Assembly (NCBI RefSeq): GCF_900108335.1 | Contig: NZ_FNVT01000010.1 | Location: 186,001 to 250,000, forward strand | Direction: 5' to 3' | Length of the DNA stretch: 64,000 nucleotides | Origin: Nonomuraea solani | GTDB taxonomy: Bacteria > Actinomycetota > Actinomycetes > Streptosporangiales > Streptosporangiaceae | Shown here: positions 8,968-16,588 of the stretch, in pieces | How the letters are laid out: each line of letters starts with the position of its first letter | Numbering within the stretch: the stretch's first letter is position 1 | The notes under the pieces: model-generated | Told to the model about the DNA's origin: nothing | Seen by the model: the letters and a program-made list of their open reading frames with translations, nothing else | Databases searched by the model: none | Program-made: the position numbers and the translations under genes

Positions 8968-9272
8968 ACCGCCCGGCAGGCGGCCCGAACCAGACCGTGC
9001 GGGCGCCCGCGCCCCGTCGCCCCGCCCCGTCGCCCCGCCCTGTCGCCCCGCCCTGTCGCTCGCCGCACGTGGCCGTGGCGCCCCCGCCCTGCCGTATGCC
9101 GCATGTGGCCGTGGTGCCCGCAGTCCGGCTTCGGCGGCACCGTACGTCGTTTTCCTGCGTAAACGGGAAACGGTGAATTCCGCATCGGCGGATTCTCATC
9201 TCTGAGCGCGTCCGTTTCGGCGAGATCTGCCATGCCGATGATCCTTTAGGGCCTGGCAAGCTCTCGACCGTC
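8968..9272. other. Intergenic region without a convincing gene
   Basis: About 305 bp between the LacI gene and a methyltransferase. The first half is low-complexity GC repeat. CGTTTTCC (9148-9155) and GGGAAACG (9165-9172) can form an 8-bp stem with one G-T pair, but no T-tract follows. A 70-codon reading frame starting at 8964 has proline/arginine-rich, repeat-derived composition and is not credible. No promoter stands out. Confidence 0.6.
9010..9061. repeat. Four 13-bp tandem repeat units
   Basis: Units at 9010-9022, 9023-9035, 9036-9048 and 9049-9061 follow CGCCCYGTCGCYC with one or two changes each. A looser pair built around GCCGCAYGTGGCCGTGG follows at about 9063-9114. Non-coding. Confidence 0.85.
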
Positions 9273-10034
9273 ATGGCCCGCGACCCCGAACAGGACTCGA
9301 TGATCTACGACGACACCACGGCCGCCGCCTACGATCGCGGCCGGTGGCTGCGGGCCGGCGACATCGACCGGTGGATGGCGGCGGCGCGCGTCTACCTGCC
9401 CGACGCCGGCGGCCGGGTGCTGGACCTGGGGGCGGGAACCGGCAGGTTCACCGCCGCGCTGGCGCGGGCCTGCGGGGCGACGGTCGTCGCGTGCGAGCCG
9501 TCGGAGGCCATGCGGGCCGCGTGCCGGGCCGCCAACCCCGGAACCCCGGTCGTCGCCGGTACGGCGCAGGCGGTGCCGTTCCAGGATGCCGCCTTCGACG
9601 CCTTATGGGCCTCCATGGTGCTGCACCACGTCCAGGACCTGCCGGCGTTCGCCACGAGCGCGCGCCGCGTCCTGCGGGCCGGCGGTCACCTCCTGGTGCG
9701 CGGCGGGTTCGGGCCGGTCGAGGAGCTGCCGCTGTACCGGTACTTTCCTGAGGCGTGGGCGGTGGAGCTGCTGCCTCTGGACCGGATCACCGAGGTCCTG
9801 GCCGCCGCGGGCATCGAGCGGGTCGATCACCTGAAGGTCGAGCAGGTGCTCGCCGAGAGCGCGGACGAGTTCGTCGAACGGGTGCGGACCCGGAGCCTGA
9901 GCAACCTCGCGAAACTCCCCGAGGACGTGTTCCAGCGTGGGTTGCGCGCACTGGAGCGGGGCGGCGTGCCCGGCCGCGTCGTCGAGGAACTCGACCTCGT
10001 CGTGTTCCGCCGCCAGGGGCCCGCACTCCGATAG
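9273..10034 (+). CDS. Class I SAM-dependent methyltransferase (UbiE/Methyltransf_11 type)
   Basis: 253 residues. The SAM-binding motif I is VLDLGAGTGRF (about 50-60), followed by an acidic post-motif (VVACEPSEAM) and motif IV around DALWASMVLHHV, all in the standard order of Methyltransf_11 enzymes. Substrate unknown. Two starts are possible: ATG 9273, or ATG 9300 (MIYDDTTAAAYDRGRW), the latter with an AGGA four bases upstream; conserved sequence begins after the second. The gene stands alone and its last nine codons lie in the first unit of a 35-bp tandem repeat. Confidence 0.82.
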   Translation: MARDPEQDSMIYDDTTAAAYDRGRWLRAGDIDRWMAAARVYLPDAGGRVLDLGAGTGRFTAALARACGATVVACEPSEAMRAACRAANPGTPVVAGTAQAVPFQDAAFDALWASMVLHHVQDLPAFATSARRVLRAGGHLLVRGGFGPVEELPLYRYFPEAWAVELLPLDRITEVLAAAGIERVDHLKVEQVLAESADEFVERVRTRSLSNLAKLPEDVFQRGLRALERGGVPGRVVEELDLVVFRRQGPALR

Positions 10035-10140
10035 CCGGGCTCCGCCGTCAGGGGTTCGCACCCCAATGGCCGCTCGCCGCCGTCAGAGGTTCGCGCACCG
10101 ATGGCCGGGCTCCGGTGTCAGGGGCTTGTGCACTGGTAGG
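10007..10140. repeat. 35-bp tandem repeat, four units, spanning two convergent gene ends
   Basis: Units start at 10007, 10042, 10077 and 10112, an exact 35-bp spacing, each beginning CCGCCGTCAGGGG or a close variant. The first unit encodes the methyltransferase C-terminus and contains its stop. The fourth carries the stop and last codons of the convergent sugar dehydrogenase. The middle two are non-coding. Confidence 0.88.
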
Positions 10141-11788
10141 TGGAGGGGACCTGGGTGTTGCCGCTGGGGCGGGAGGCCTGGAAGCCGAACGTGGTGCTCT
10201 GGCCGGGGGAGAGAGTGCCGTTGTGGCCGGTGTTGCGGGCCGTGATGGTCTGGCCGGAGGGCGTCAGGGTGGCGTTCCAGGAGCCGGTGACGGTGTGGCC
10301 CGCGGGCAGCGTGAACGTCACCGTCCAGCCGGTGGCCGCCGAGGTGCCGGAGTTGGTCACCGTGACCGGCTGGATCACGTAGCCGTTGTTCCACTGCGTC
10401 TGGGTGGTCGCGGCCGCGGTGCAGCCGCCCGTGGTGCCGCCCGGGGTGGTGGTGACCGTGACCGTGTTCGAGACGGGGGAGAGGTTGCCCGCCGCGTCGC
10501 GGGCCCGGACCTGGAAGCGGTACGTGGTGTTCGCGGTCAGGCCGGTGCCGGCGAACGACGTGGTCGCCGACGTGCCCACCTGCGTGAAGGAGCCGCCGGA
10601 GGCGCCCGGCGCGCGTAAGACGTCGTAGCCGGTCACGCCGACGTTGTCGGTCGACGCGGTCCACGACAGGGTGGTGGCGGTGGCGGTCGTGCCCGCGGCG
10701 GCCAGGTTGCCCGGCGCGGTCGGCGGGCTGGTGTCGGTGCCGGTCGTGGCCGGTGGGACGCGGATGACGCGGTCGTCCTGGGCGACAGGGGTGCCGCGCC
10801 CGTCGCGGTTGCTGGTCGTCACCCAGAGCCAGCCGTCCGGCCCCACCGCGACCGCGCGCAGCCGCCCGTACGACTGAAGCTCGGCCACCGGTGAGCCGCC
10901 GCCGAGCGGTACGGCCCACAGTCGCTGGCCGCGCAGCGCGGCGGCGAAGAGCGTGTTGTTGGCGTAGGCCAGCCCGCTCGGCGACGACTGAGCGGTCGTC
11001 CACGTGACGATCGGGTCGCGGAAGGAGGCGTTGCCGCAGGTGCCCTCGCAGGTGGGCCAGCCGTAGTTGCCGCCCGCGACGATCTGGTTGACCTCGTCCC
11101 AGGTGTTCTGGCCGAACTCGGTGGCGTACATGCGGCCCTGCGAGTCCCAGGCCAGCCCCTGGACGTTGCGGTGGCCGTAGCTCCAGACGCGGGAACCGGA
11201 GAACGGGTTGCCGGACGGCACACCGCCGGTGGGCGTCATGCGCAGGATCTTGCCCGCGGGGGTGTTCAGGTTCTGGGCGTTGGCGGTGTTGCCGGCGTCG
11301 CCGGTGGCCACGTAGAGCATGCCGTCGGGGCCGAAGGCGATGCGGCCGCCGTCGTGGATGGTCGCGCTCGGGACGCCGGAGAAGAGCACCGTCTGCGTCT
11401 GCGGGGCGCTGAGCTGGAACCTGACCAGGCGGTTGTCGCCGCTGGAGCTGGTGAAGTAGGCGTACACCCAGCCGTCCTGGGCGTAGGAGGGCGAGACCGC
11501 GAGGCCGAGCAGGCCGCTCTCACCCGAGGCGCTCACCCCGTTCACGGTGGCGACCTGGACGGGCGTCTGCCCGGGCCGCACCCGCATGACGCGCGCCGTA
11601 TTGCGCTCGGAGACGAGCGCGCTGCCGTCCGGCAGGAACGCCAGCGCCCACGGCACCTGCAGGCCCGTGACGGACACCTCCGCCCGGGTGAAGTCGAAGC
11701 CCCCCACGACCTGGGCACGCGCCTCGGGGGCGCTGATGACCAGTGCGATGAGGGCCAGGATCAGGGCCGGTACGGCACGGGCGCGCAT
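10118..11788 (-). CDS. Secreted PQQ-type sugar dehydrogenase with Fn3 and CBM2 domains
   Basis: 556 residues from ATG 11788, chosen for the AAGGAG at 11795-11800 and a signal peptide that starts there (MRARAVPALILALIAL, cleavage after PEARA). Three parts are visible. Residues about 35-360 are a glucose/sorbosone dehydrogenase six-bladed propeller (LQVPWALAFLPDGSALVSER, SGLLGLAVSP, IHDGGRIAFGPDGMLYV, YGHRNVQGLAWD). About 375-460 is a fibronectin type III domain (TAPGNL through DAAGNLSPVS). The last ~95 are a CBM2 cellulose-binding module (WNNGYVIQPVTVTNSG, two terminal Cys). It should oxidise sugars outside the cell while bound to plant polymer. Electron acceptor unknown. A GAAAGTTTC-type operator lies 120 bp upstream. 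Confidence 0.87.
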   Translation of the reverse strand: MRARAVPALILALIALVISAPEARAQVVGGFDFTRAEVSVTGLQVPWALAFLPDGSALVSERNTARVMRVRPGQTPVQVATVNGVSASGESGLLGLAVSPSYAQDGWVYAYFTSSSGDNRLVRFQLSAPQTQTVLFSGVPSATIHDGGRIAFGPDGMLYVATGDAGNTANAQNLNTPAGKILRMTPTGGVPSGNPFSGSRVWSYGHRNVQGLAWDSQGRMYATEFGQNTWDEVNQIVAGGNYGWPTCEGTCGNASFRDPIVTWTTAQSSPSGLAYANNTLFAAALRGQRLWAVPLGGGSPVAELQSYGRLRAVAVGPDGWLWVTTSNRDGRGTPVAQDDRVIRVPPATTGTDTSPPTAPGNLAAAGTTATATTLSWTASTDNVGVTGYDVLRAPGASGGSFTQVGTSATTSFAGTGLTANTTYRFQVRARDAAGNLSPVSNTVTVTTTPGGTTGGCTAAATTQTQWNNGYVIQPVTVTNSGTSAATGWTVTFTLPAGHTVTGSWNATLTPSGQTITARNTGHNGTLSPGQSTTFGFQASRPSGNTQVPSTYQCTSP

Positions 11789-11907
11789 GACGGACTCCTT
11801 GACCGGATCGCCGGAGGCGGATGTCAGCACCGTAGGCACGAAAGGGCCGGACCTCAATCCCCGCCACGGCCACGATCCGGCGATCTGCGGCGACGACCAC
11901 GGCTCGG

Positions 11908-11918
11908 TGAAAGTTTCA
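11908..11918. promoter_or_regulatory. GAAAGTTTC-type inverted repeat between divergent secreted-protein genes
   Basis: TGAAAGTTTCA is an 11-bp inverted repeat centred on one base. GAAAnTTTC elements are described upstream of actinomycete xylanase and other polysaccharide-degrading genes. Here it lies between the CBM2 dehydrogenase (leftward) and a small exported protein (rightward). The regulator is not identified. Confidence 0.45.
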
Positions 11919-12013
11919 ACGAACCTGACTTCGATCGAACGCGCTCGCCTCTTGATCAACCGGCTTGCGCGGCCGACCATCGAGGCAAGGAACCCCCCAC
12001 CGGAAGGACCGCC

Positions 12014-12247
12014 ATGATCCGCCGCGCGTTACTGGCCACGCTCCTCGCCCTCGCCGCCGTCTCGGTCGCCGCCGCGCCCGCGCAGGCCCGCGCCTGCAAG
12101 CACGGCTACACCTGCGTCACCGTCTGGTACAGCGACTCCACCCGCACCGTCGTGGTCGGCGAGAAGTATGAGGACTGCGAGGGGAACGCGGAGATGTGGG
12201 GCACCCGCTCCGGTTATGTGACCTTCGACGAGAGCCCCTGCTACTGA
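12014..12247 (+). CDS. Small exported cysteine-containing protein (DUF6289-like)
   Basis: 77 residues, start ATG 12014 with GGAAGGA at 12002-12008. The first ~26 residues are a Sec signal peptide (RRALLATLLALAAVSVAAA, ending AQA). The mature ~50 residues contain four cysteines in the pattern CKHGYTC, YEDCEGN and a terminal SPCY, so two disulfides are possible. WYSDSTRTVVVGEKYEDC and WGTRSGYVTF resemble the small actinobacterial DUF6289 family as I remember it, which has no known function. Its 3' end overlaps the convergent deacetylase by 7 bp. Confidence 0.72.
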   Translation: MIRRALLATLLALAAVSVAAAPAQARACKHGYTCVTVWYSDSTRTVVVGEKYEDCEGNAEMWGTRSGYVTFDESPCY

Positions 12248-13074
12248 TCCCCTCGTAGCCCCGCGAACAGGTCGTCCTCGTGCTCGGGGGCGCCGTCGGC
12301 CACGTTGAGCACCCGCTCGAACGACTCGTGCGAGAACGCCTGCTGCTGCGCCTCGTCCGGCATCCGGAGGAGGAAGATGTTCTCCCCCTGGCTCTCGTGC
12401 GCCTTGAGCGCCTTCAGCTTGCGCTCGACGTAGGGCGTGACGTCGACGATGCTCGTCACGCGCTCGTCGGGGGTGCCGAAGTCGTCGGAGGGCTGGAAGT
12501 CGCCGAGGTCGACCCCGTGCTCGGCCATCAGCTCGAACATGCGCTTGATGGCGGCCCGGGGAATGGCCGTGTAGTAGAGCTTGTCGGGAATGCCGGTCGA
12601 CTCGGTGGCCGCCACCGTGATCCGGTGGGTCTGGACGTGGTCGGGGTGGCCGTAACCGCCGCCGCCCGTCTCGTCGTAGGTCACCACGACCTGCGGCCGG
12701 TAGTGCTCCATCAGCGCGGCCAGCTTGGCGGCGGCCGTTTCGACGGGCACGTTGGCGAAGGCTTCGGCGTGCCCGTTGCCCTCCCAGCCCTCCATGCCGG
12801 AGTCACGGTAGCCCAGCAGCTCCAGGTGGTCGATGCCCAGGTGGGCGACCGACTCGCGCAGCTCGGCGAGCCGCCGCTCGGCCACCGCCGCGTCGTCGTG
12901 GCCGGCCTCGCCGGGCTTGCGGCCTTCCTGGTCGTCGCCCTGCTCGCCGTTGGTGCAGGTGACCAGAACGGTGCGAATGCCCTCTTCCGCGTAGCGGGCC
13001 AGAATGCCGCCCGTGCTCAGACATTCGTCGTCGGGGTGGGCGTGCACGACCATCAGTGTGAGTTGCCGATCCAT
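12241..13074 (-). CDS. PIG-L family zinc deacetylase (mycothiol-enzyme superfamily, Mca/MshB-like)
   Basis: 277 residues. The zinc motif HAHPDDE is at residues 11-17, and the second motif (YDETGGGGYGHPDH) supplies the third His ligand and conserved Asp. This places it in the LmbE/PIG-L family with MshB (GlcNAc-Ins deacetylase) and Mca (mycothiol S-conjugate amidase). Length and the C-terminal HESQGENIFLLRMP region fit Mca-like paralogues, but actinomycetes carry several such enzymes and substrate cannot be fixed from sequence. It is followed on the same strand, 11 bp upstream, by the TPR gene, which may be co-transcribed. Confidence 0.82.
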   Translation of the reverse strand: MDRQLTLMVVHAHPDDECLSTGGILARYAEEGIRTVLVTCTNGEQGDDQEGRKPGEAGHDDAAVAERRLAELRESVAHLGIDHLELLGYRDSGMEGWEGNGHAEAFANVPVETAAAKLAALMEHYRPQVVVTYDETGGGGYGHPDHVQTHRITVAATESTGIPDKLYYTAIPRAAIKRMFELMAEHGVDLGDFQPSDDFGTPDERVTSIVDVTPYVERKLKALKAHESQGENIFLLRMPDEAQQQAFSHESFERVLNVADGAPEHEDDLFAGLRGDQ

Positions 13075-13085
13075 AGGGAGAAACC

Positions 13086-14510
13086 CTACTCGGGGGGACC
13101 GACAATCGCGTTTTCAGGCGACCGCCCGCCGGCCAGCTCGCCGGCGCGCAGCCGGGCGGTGGCCGCGGCGGCGCGGTCGCCGAGCGCGTCGGCCAGGGCC
13201 GCCTGCTTGAGCCAGTTGTACGGGCTACAGGGCCGCACACCGATCCGCTCGCTCACCAGGACGCGCGCCACCTCCCGCCGTCCGCCCCGCAGCGCCGACT
13301 CCAGCAGCGTCCGCTGCACCACGTCGCGCTGCGCGTGGCTGCCGCCGAACTCGTTGACCCGATGCCTGATCGGATAGAGCAGATCCACCACACCGGCGTG
13401 GTCGCCGCGCCCGAAGGCCACCAGCGCCCGGCACACCGGCAGCCCGACCCGGAGCGTCATGTCGCGGTTGGTGACGCCGGGCCGCGGCTCCAGCACGTAC
13501 GCCTCCCGCCCCGCGATCAGCTTCTCGGCGTCACCGATCCGTCCCGCCCCCACGTACGACATCACCGCGTGCACGTCGTTGAAGGCGTAGAACGGCTCCG
13601 CCACCCGCGGCGGCCACGCCTCGGCCAGCGCCCGCCAGCGTTCGTGCTGGTCGGAGCCCTCCAGGTGCAGCCGCCACAGCAGGGCGGCCGCGTCGAGCAG
13701 CTCCATGCAGGACCGCCCGCCGGCCAGCACCGCGTCGTAGACCGCCAGCGCCCTGGCCACGTCGCCGGACTCCAGCGCGTAGAGGCAGTAGTGCCACCAG
13801 TTGTGCACGTTGAAGAACGTCCCCGTCGACCAGTCGGGCGTCCGCGCGTCGAGGTAGCGCACCCCGTCGCCGAACCGCCCCTGCATCTCGTAGGTGTGCA
13901 CGACCGCGTGGATGCCCCACACGTCGCGTGGGTTGAGCTCGACCGCCCGCAGCCCGACCTCCTCCGACCGGTCGTAGTGCCCGGCCTCCTCCAGGCCGAA
14001 GGCGTACATGCCGAGCACGTGCCCGAAATGCCGGTCGTCGTCGTGCCACGCGGTCAGCGCCCCGCCGATCCGGTCGCGCAGCATGCGCGCGTCGCCGGTG
14101 AAGAAGTCGACCTGGTGCCCGGCGGCCAGCGCCAGGGCGTCGCGCGGGTGCGCCACGGTGATGTCGGCGAGGCGCGCCCCGCAGGTCAGGAAGTCGCCGT
14201 CGAGGAGGGCCTGGACGGCGCTCACGTGCGCCCGCTCGCGGGGCAGCAGCGACGTCTCGTCGATCCGGCGCCGGAACGCCCCGAACCGCGCCCGCGCCGT
14301 CCGCGCGTCCTCGGCCTCGGTCGTCAGCAGCCCCAGGTACGCCGCCAGCACGTTGCCCATCGCGAAGTCCGGCGACTCGGCCAGCGCCGCGTTCGCCTCG
14401 GCGTCGACCTCCACTCTGAAGTGCAGCAACTCGTCGATCGCGCGGTCGTAGTGGCGGACCGCGGCGGCCCCTGCCCCCGTCATGGCCAGGCCGTGCTGAT
14501 CGTGGGTCAC
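13086..14510 (-). CDS. TPR protein of the TTC38 / StaR-like family
   Basis: 474 residues, close to the length of TTC38 proteins. It is all-helical with degenerate tetratricopeptide repeats; diagnostic blocks include HFGHVLGMYAFGLEEAGHYD, WGIHAVVHTYEMQGRF, NVHNWWHYCLYALE and AFNDVHAVMSYVGAG. Conserved His and Trp residues in WGIHAVVH and HNWWHY are the family hallmark. Homologues occur in bacteria and animals; StaR from a glycopeptide cluster gives the domain its name. Biochemical function is unknown. It lies upstream of and in line with the PIG-L deacetylase. Confidence 0.78.
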   Translation of the reverse strand: MTHDQHGLAMTGAGAAAVRHYDRAIDELLHFRVEVDAEANAALAESPDFAMGNVLAAYLGLLTTEAEDARTARARFGAFRRRIDETSLLPRERAHVSAVQALLDGDFLTCGARLADITVAHPRDALALAAGHQVDFFTGDARMLRDRIGGALTAWHDDDRHFGHVLGMYAFGLEEAGHYDRSEEVGLRAVELNPRDVWGIHAVVHTYEMQGRFGDGVRYLDARTPDWSTGTFFNVHNWWHYCLYALESGDVARALAVYDAVLAGGRSCMELLDAAALLWRLHLEGSDQHERWRALAEAWPPRVAEPFYAFNDVHAVMSYVGAGRIGDAEKLIAGREAYVLEPRPGVTNRDMTLRVGLPVCRALVAFGRGDHAGVVDLLYPIRHRVNEFGGSHAQRDVVQRTLLESALRGGRREVARVLVSERIGVRPCSPYNWLKQAALADALGDRAAAATARLRAGELAGGRSPENAIVGPPE

Positions 14511-14593
14511 CGGACCACTGTAACCAGCCCGGATGCCTAGAACGCCGATTCCCGGGCATGCGATCTGCTCGGACAGACCTCTTGGAGGTAACG

Positions 14594-15412
14594 GTGAGTA
14601 CTGCGGAACAGGCAGGGCGCGAGGCGAAGGCCGCGACGCAGCGAGCGACGCGCAGCCGGCCGATGGCCATGCTGACCCGGGTGGGCCTGGCCTGCCGAGG
14701 GGTGCTGTACGCGCTGATCGGCGTGGTGGCCCTGCAGATAGGTCTCGGCCAGGGGTCGGGACAGGCCGACAAGGCGGGGGCCATGGGCACGCTGGCCGAC
14801 CTGCCCTTCGGGTTCGTGCTCTTATGGATCATGACGGCGGGCTTCATCGCGCTGGCCCTGTGGCAGGCGTCGGAGGCGTTGTTCGGCGGTGGTAAGACCT
14901 TCGACCGGCTGGAGGCGGCCGGGCGGGTCGCCGTCTACATCCTGATCGTCTTCATGCTGGTGAGCGTCATCACGACCGGCAAGGCCACGTCCGAGGACGA
15001 GAAGTCGCAGGACGCGACGGCCAAGCTGATGGAGCTGCCGGGCGGGGCGCTGATCGTGGGCGCGATCGGGCTCGGCCTCATCGCGCTCGGCGCCTACTGG
15101 GTGCGCCAGGGCGTGCGGAAGGAGTTCAAGAAGGACCTCGACGTCGGGCGGATGTCCCCGCGAGCCCGATCGGTCATGGACCGGCTCGGGTTCGGCGGGT
15201 ACATCGCCAGAGGTGCGATCGCCGCGATGGCCGGGATCTTCGTCATCTCGGCGGCGGTCAGCCACGATCCGGACAAGGCGGGCGGTTTCGACGCGACGCT
15301 GAAGCAGTTCGCCGACACCCCCGCCGGGCCCTGGCTGCTCGTGGTGGTGGCGTTCGGGGTGCTGCTGTTCGCCGGGTACTGCTTCGGCGAATCCCGCTGG
15401 CGCCGTACTTAG
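14594..15412 (+). CDS. DUF1206 integral membrane protein
   Basis: 272 residues from GTG 14594, preceded by TTGGAGG at 14582-14588; this is better supported than an ATG at 14558. Six hydrophobic segments are visible in three pairs, each with the DUF1206 pattern: RVGLACRGVLYALIGVVALQ, then AAGRVAVYILIVFMLV, then RLGFGGYIARGAIAAMAGIF. The three repeats suggest an internally triplicated fold. Function unknown; the family is common in actinobacteria. Convergent with the glycerophosphodiesterase, 26 bp apart, with a 15-bp tandem repeat covering both stops. Confidence 0.85.
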   Translation: MSTAEQAGREAKAATQRATRSRPMAMLTRVGLACRGVLYALIGVVALQIGLGQGSGQADKAGAMGTLADLPFGFVLLWIMTAGFIALALWQASEALFGGGKTFDRLEAAGRVAVYILIVFMLVSVITTGKATSEDEKSQDATAKLMELPGGALIVGAIGLGLIALGAYWVRQGVRKEFKKDLDVGRMSPRARSVMDRLGFGGYIARGAIAAMAGIFVISAAVSHDPDKAGGFDATLKQFADTPAGPWLLVVVAFGVLLFAGYCFGESRWRRT

Positions 15413-15446
15413 GCAGCCCGTACTCAGGTAGGCCGTACTCAGGTGG
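15402..15446. repeat. 15-bp tandem repeat, three units, spanning two convergent stop codons
   Basis: Units at 15402-15416, 15417-15431 and 15432-15446 match SCCGTACTYAGGYRG. The first contains the DUF1206 TAG stop (15410-15412); the third contains the stop of the convergent phosphodiesterase (15439-15441). Confidence 0.88.
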
Positions 15447-16530
15447 AACGGGTGACGACGGCGCGTCCCATGGCGGGATCGTCGCAGAACGCGCCGTCGA
15501 TGCCCAGCTCGGCCAGCCTGGTCAGCCAGCCCATCACGTCACCCGTCGCCCGCGGGAAGGCGGGGCTGGCCGGGTTGCCCAGCCGGTAGTCGGCGGGCAA
15601 CTGGGAGTTCTCATTGCGGATCGTCCAGACGTGCACGTCGAGCCGCCTGCGGTGGGCGTCGGCGACCAGCGTCGTGGGCTCCAGCGTCCGGCCCGAGGCG
15701 TCCACCGGCACGATGCGCCGGGTGTCCACGCCAATCCCGTTCGCGTAGCCGGCCACCTCGCGCAGCCCCTGCGGCGTCACCATGTCGTCGTAGGTGCGGG
15801 TGCTGCCGGCGGCGATCCAGTCGTAGGGCGCGCCGCCGGACGTGATGAGCTGGATCAGCGGCAGCCGGGTGCGGCCGCGCAGCTCGCGCAGGTTCGCGGT
15901 CTCGAACGACTGGATGTACGCCTTGCGCACGCGATACCGGTTGAGCACCTCCAACAGCGGCTCCTCCAGCGACAGGCCGATGGAGTCGAAGTAGGTGGGG
16001 TGTTTGGTCTCGGGGTAGACGCCGACGCCGTGCCGCCGCGCCAGCTGGACGACCTCCTCGAACGTCGGGATCTCGGCCAGCCCGTCGAACGCGGTGTTGT
16101 CGGGCCGCAGGTCGGGGACGCGTTCCTTGGCCCGGAGGGTCTTCAGCTCGGCCAGCGTGAAGTCCTCGGTGAACCAGCCGGTGATCGGCCGGCCGTCCAC
16201 GGTCCTGGTGGTGCGCCGGTCGGCGAACTCGGGGCGCGCGGCCACGTCGGTGGTGCCCGAGATCTCGTTCTCGTGCCGGGCCACCAGCACGTGGTCCTTG
16301 GTGGAGACGAGGTCGGGCTCGATGTAGTCGGCGCCCATCGCGATGGCGGCCTCGTACGACAGGAGGGTGTGCTCGGGCCGGTGGGCGCTGGCGCCCCGGT
16401 GGCCGATCACGAGGGGAGCGCCGGCACGGCGCTCGGCCGTGGCGGGGGGAGTCTGGGTCAGCACGACGGCGACGGTACCGCCGGCGAGGACACCGGACAG
16501 CACGCTCGCGAGTAACCTGCGCATCGTCAT
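15439..16530 (-). CDS. Secreted glycerophosphodiester phosphodiesterase (GDPD family)
   Basis: 363 residues with an N-terminal signal or anchor (RRLLASVLSGVLAGGTVAVV). The GDPD TIM-barrel active site is intact: IGHRGASAHRPEHT with His44 and Arg45, metal ligands in YIEPDLV (Glu71, Asp73), and catalytic His86 in VARHE. Later blocks YPETKHP and IQSFETANLRELR complete the family pattern, and a GIDGAFCDDP motif closes the barrel. It should hydrolyse glycerophosphodiesters from phospholipids or teichoic acids to glycerol-3-phosphate outside the membrane. The start may instead be the second Met (16524). Confidence 0.9.
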   Translation of the reverse strand: MTMRRLLASVLSGVLAGGTVAVVLTQTPPATAERRAGAPLVIGHRGASAHRPEHTLLSYEAAIAMGADYIEPDLVSTKDHVLVARHENEISGTTDVAARPEFADRRTTRTVDGRPITGWFTEDFTLAELKTLRAKERVPDLRPDNTAFDGLAEIPTFEEVVQLARRHGVGVYPETKHPTYFDSIGLSLEEPLLEVLNRYRVRKAYIQSFETANLRELRGRTRLPLIQLITSGGAPYDWIAAGSTRTYDDMVTPQGLREVAGYANGIGVDTRRIVPVDASGRTLEPTTLVADAHRRRLDVHVWTIRNENSQLPADYRLGNPASPAFPRATGDVMGWLTRLAELGIDGAFCDDPAMGRAVVTRST

Positions 16531-16588
16531 GCGCGCACCGTAGACCTTTCAGGTGGACCGCGAGTTACCGGCGAGCGCACAGTGACGG

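Noticed and set aside
9010..9061. CRISPR-like array
   Set aside because: Units are contiguous with no spacers, and no cas genes are present. The same applies to the other tandem repeats.
8964..9176. 70-codon open frame after the LacI gene
   Set aside because: Pro/Arg-rich translation of a tandem repeat, no ribosome site and no recognisable feature.
10050..10070. GGGGTTCGCACCCC as a tRNA T-arm or attachment site
   Set aside because: It is a repeat-unit core, with no other tRNA arms, integrase gene or matching distal copy.
12241..13074. Firm assignment as mshB or mca
   Set aside because: The zinc motif is shared by several paralogues, so only the PIG-L family is supported.
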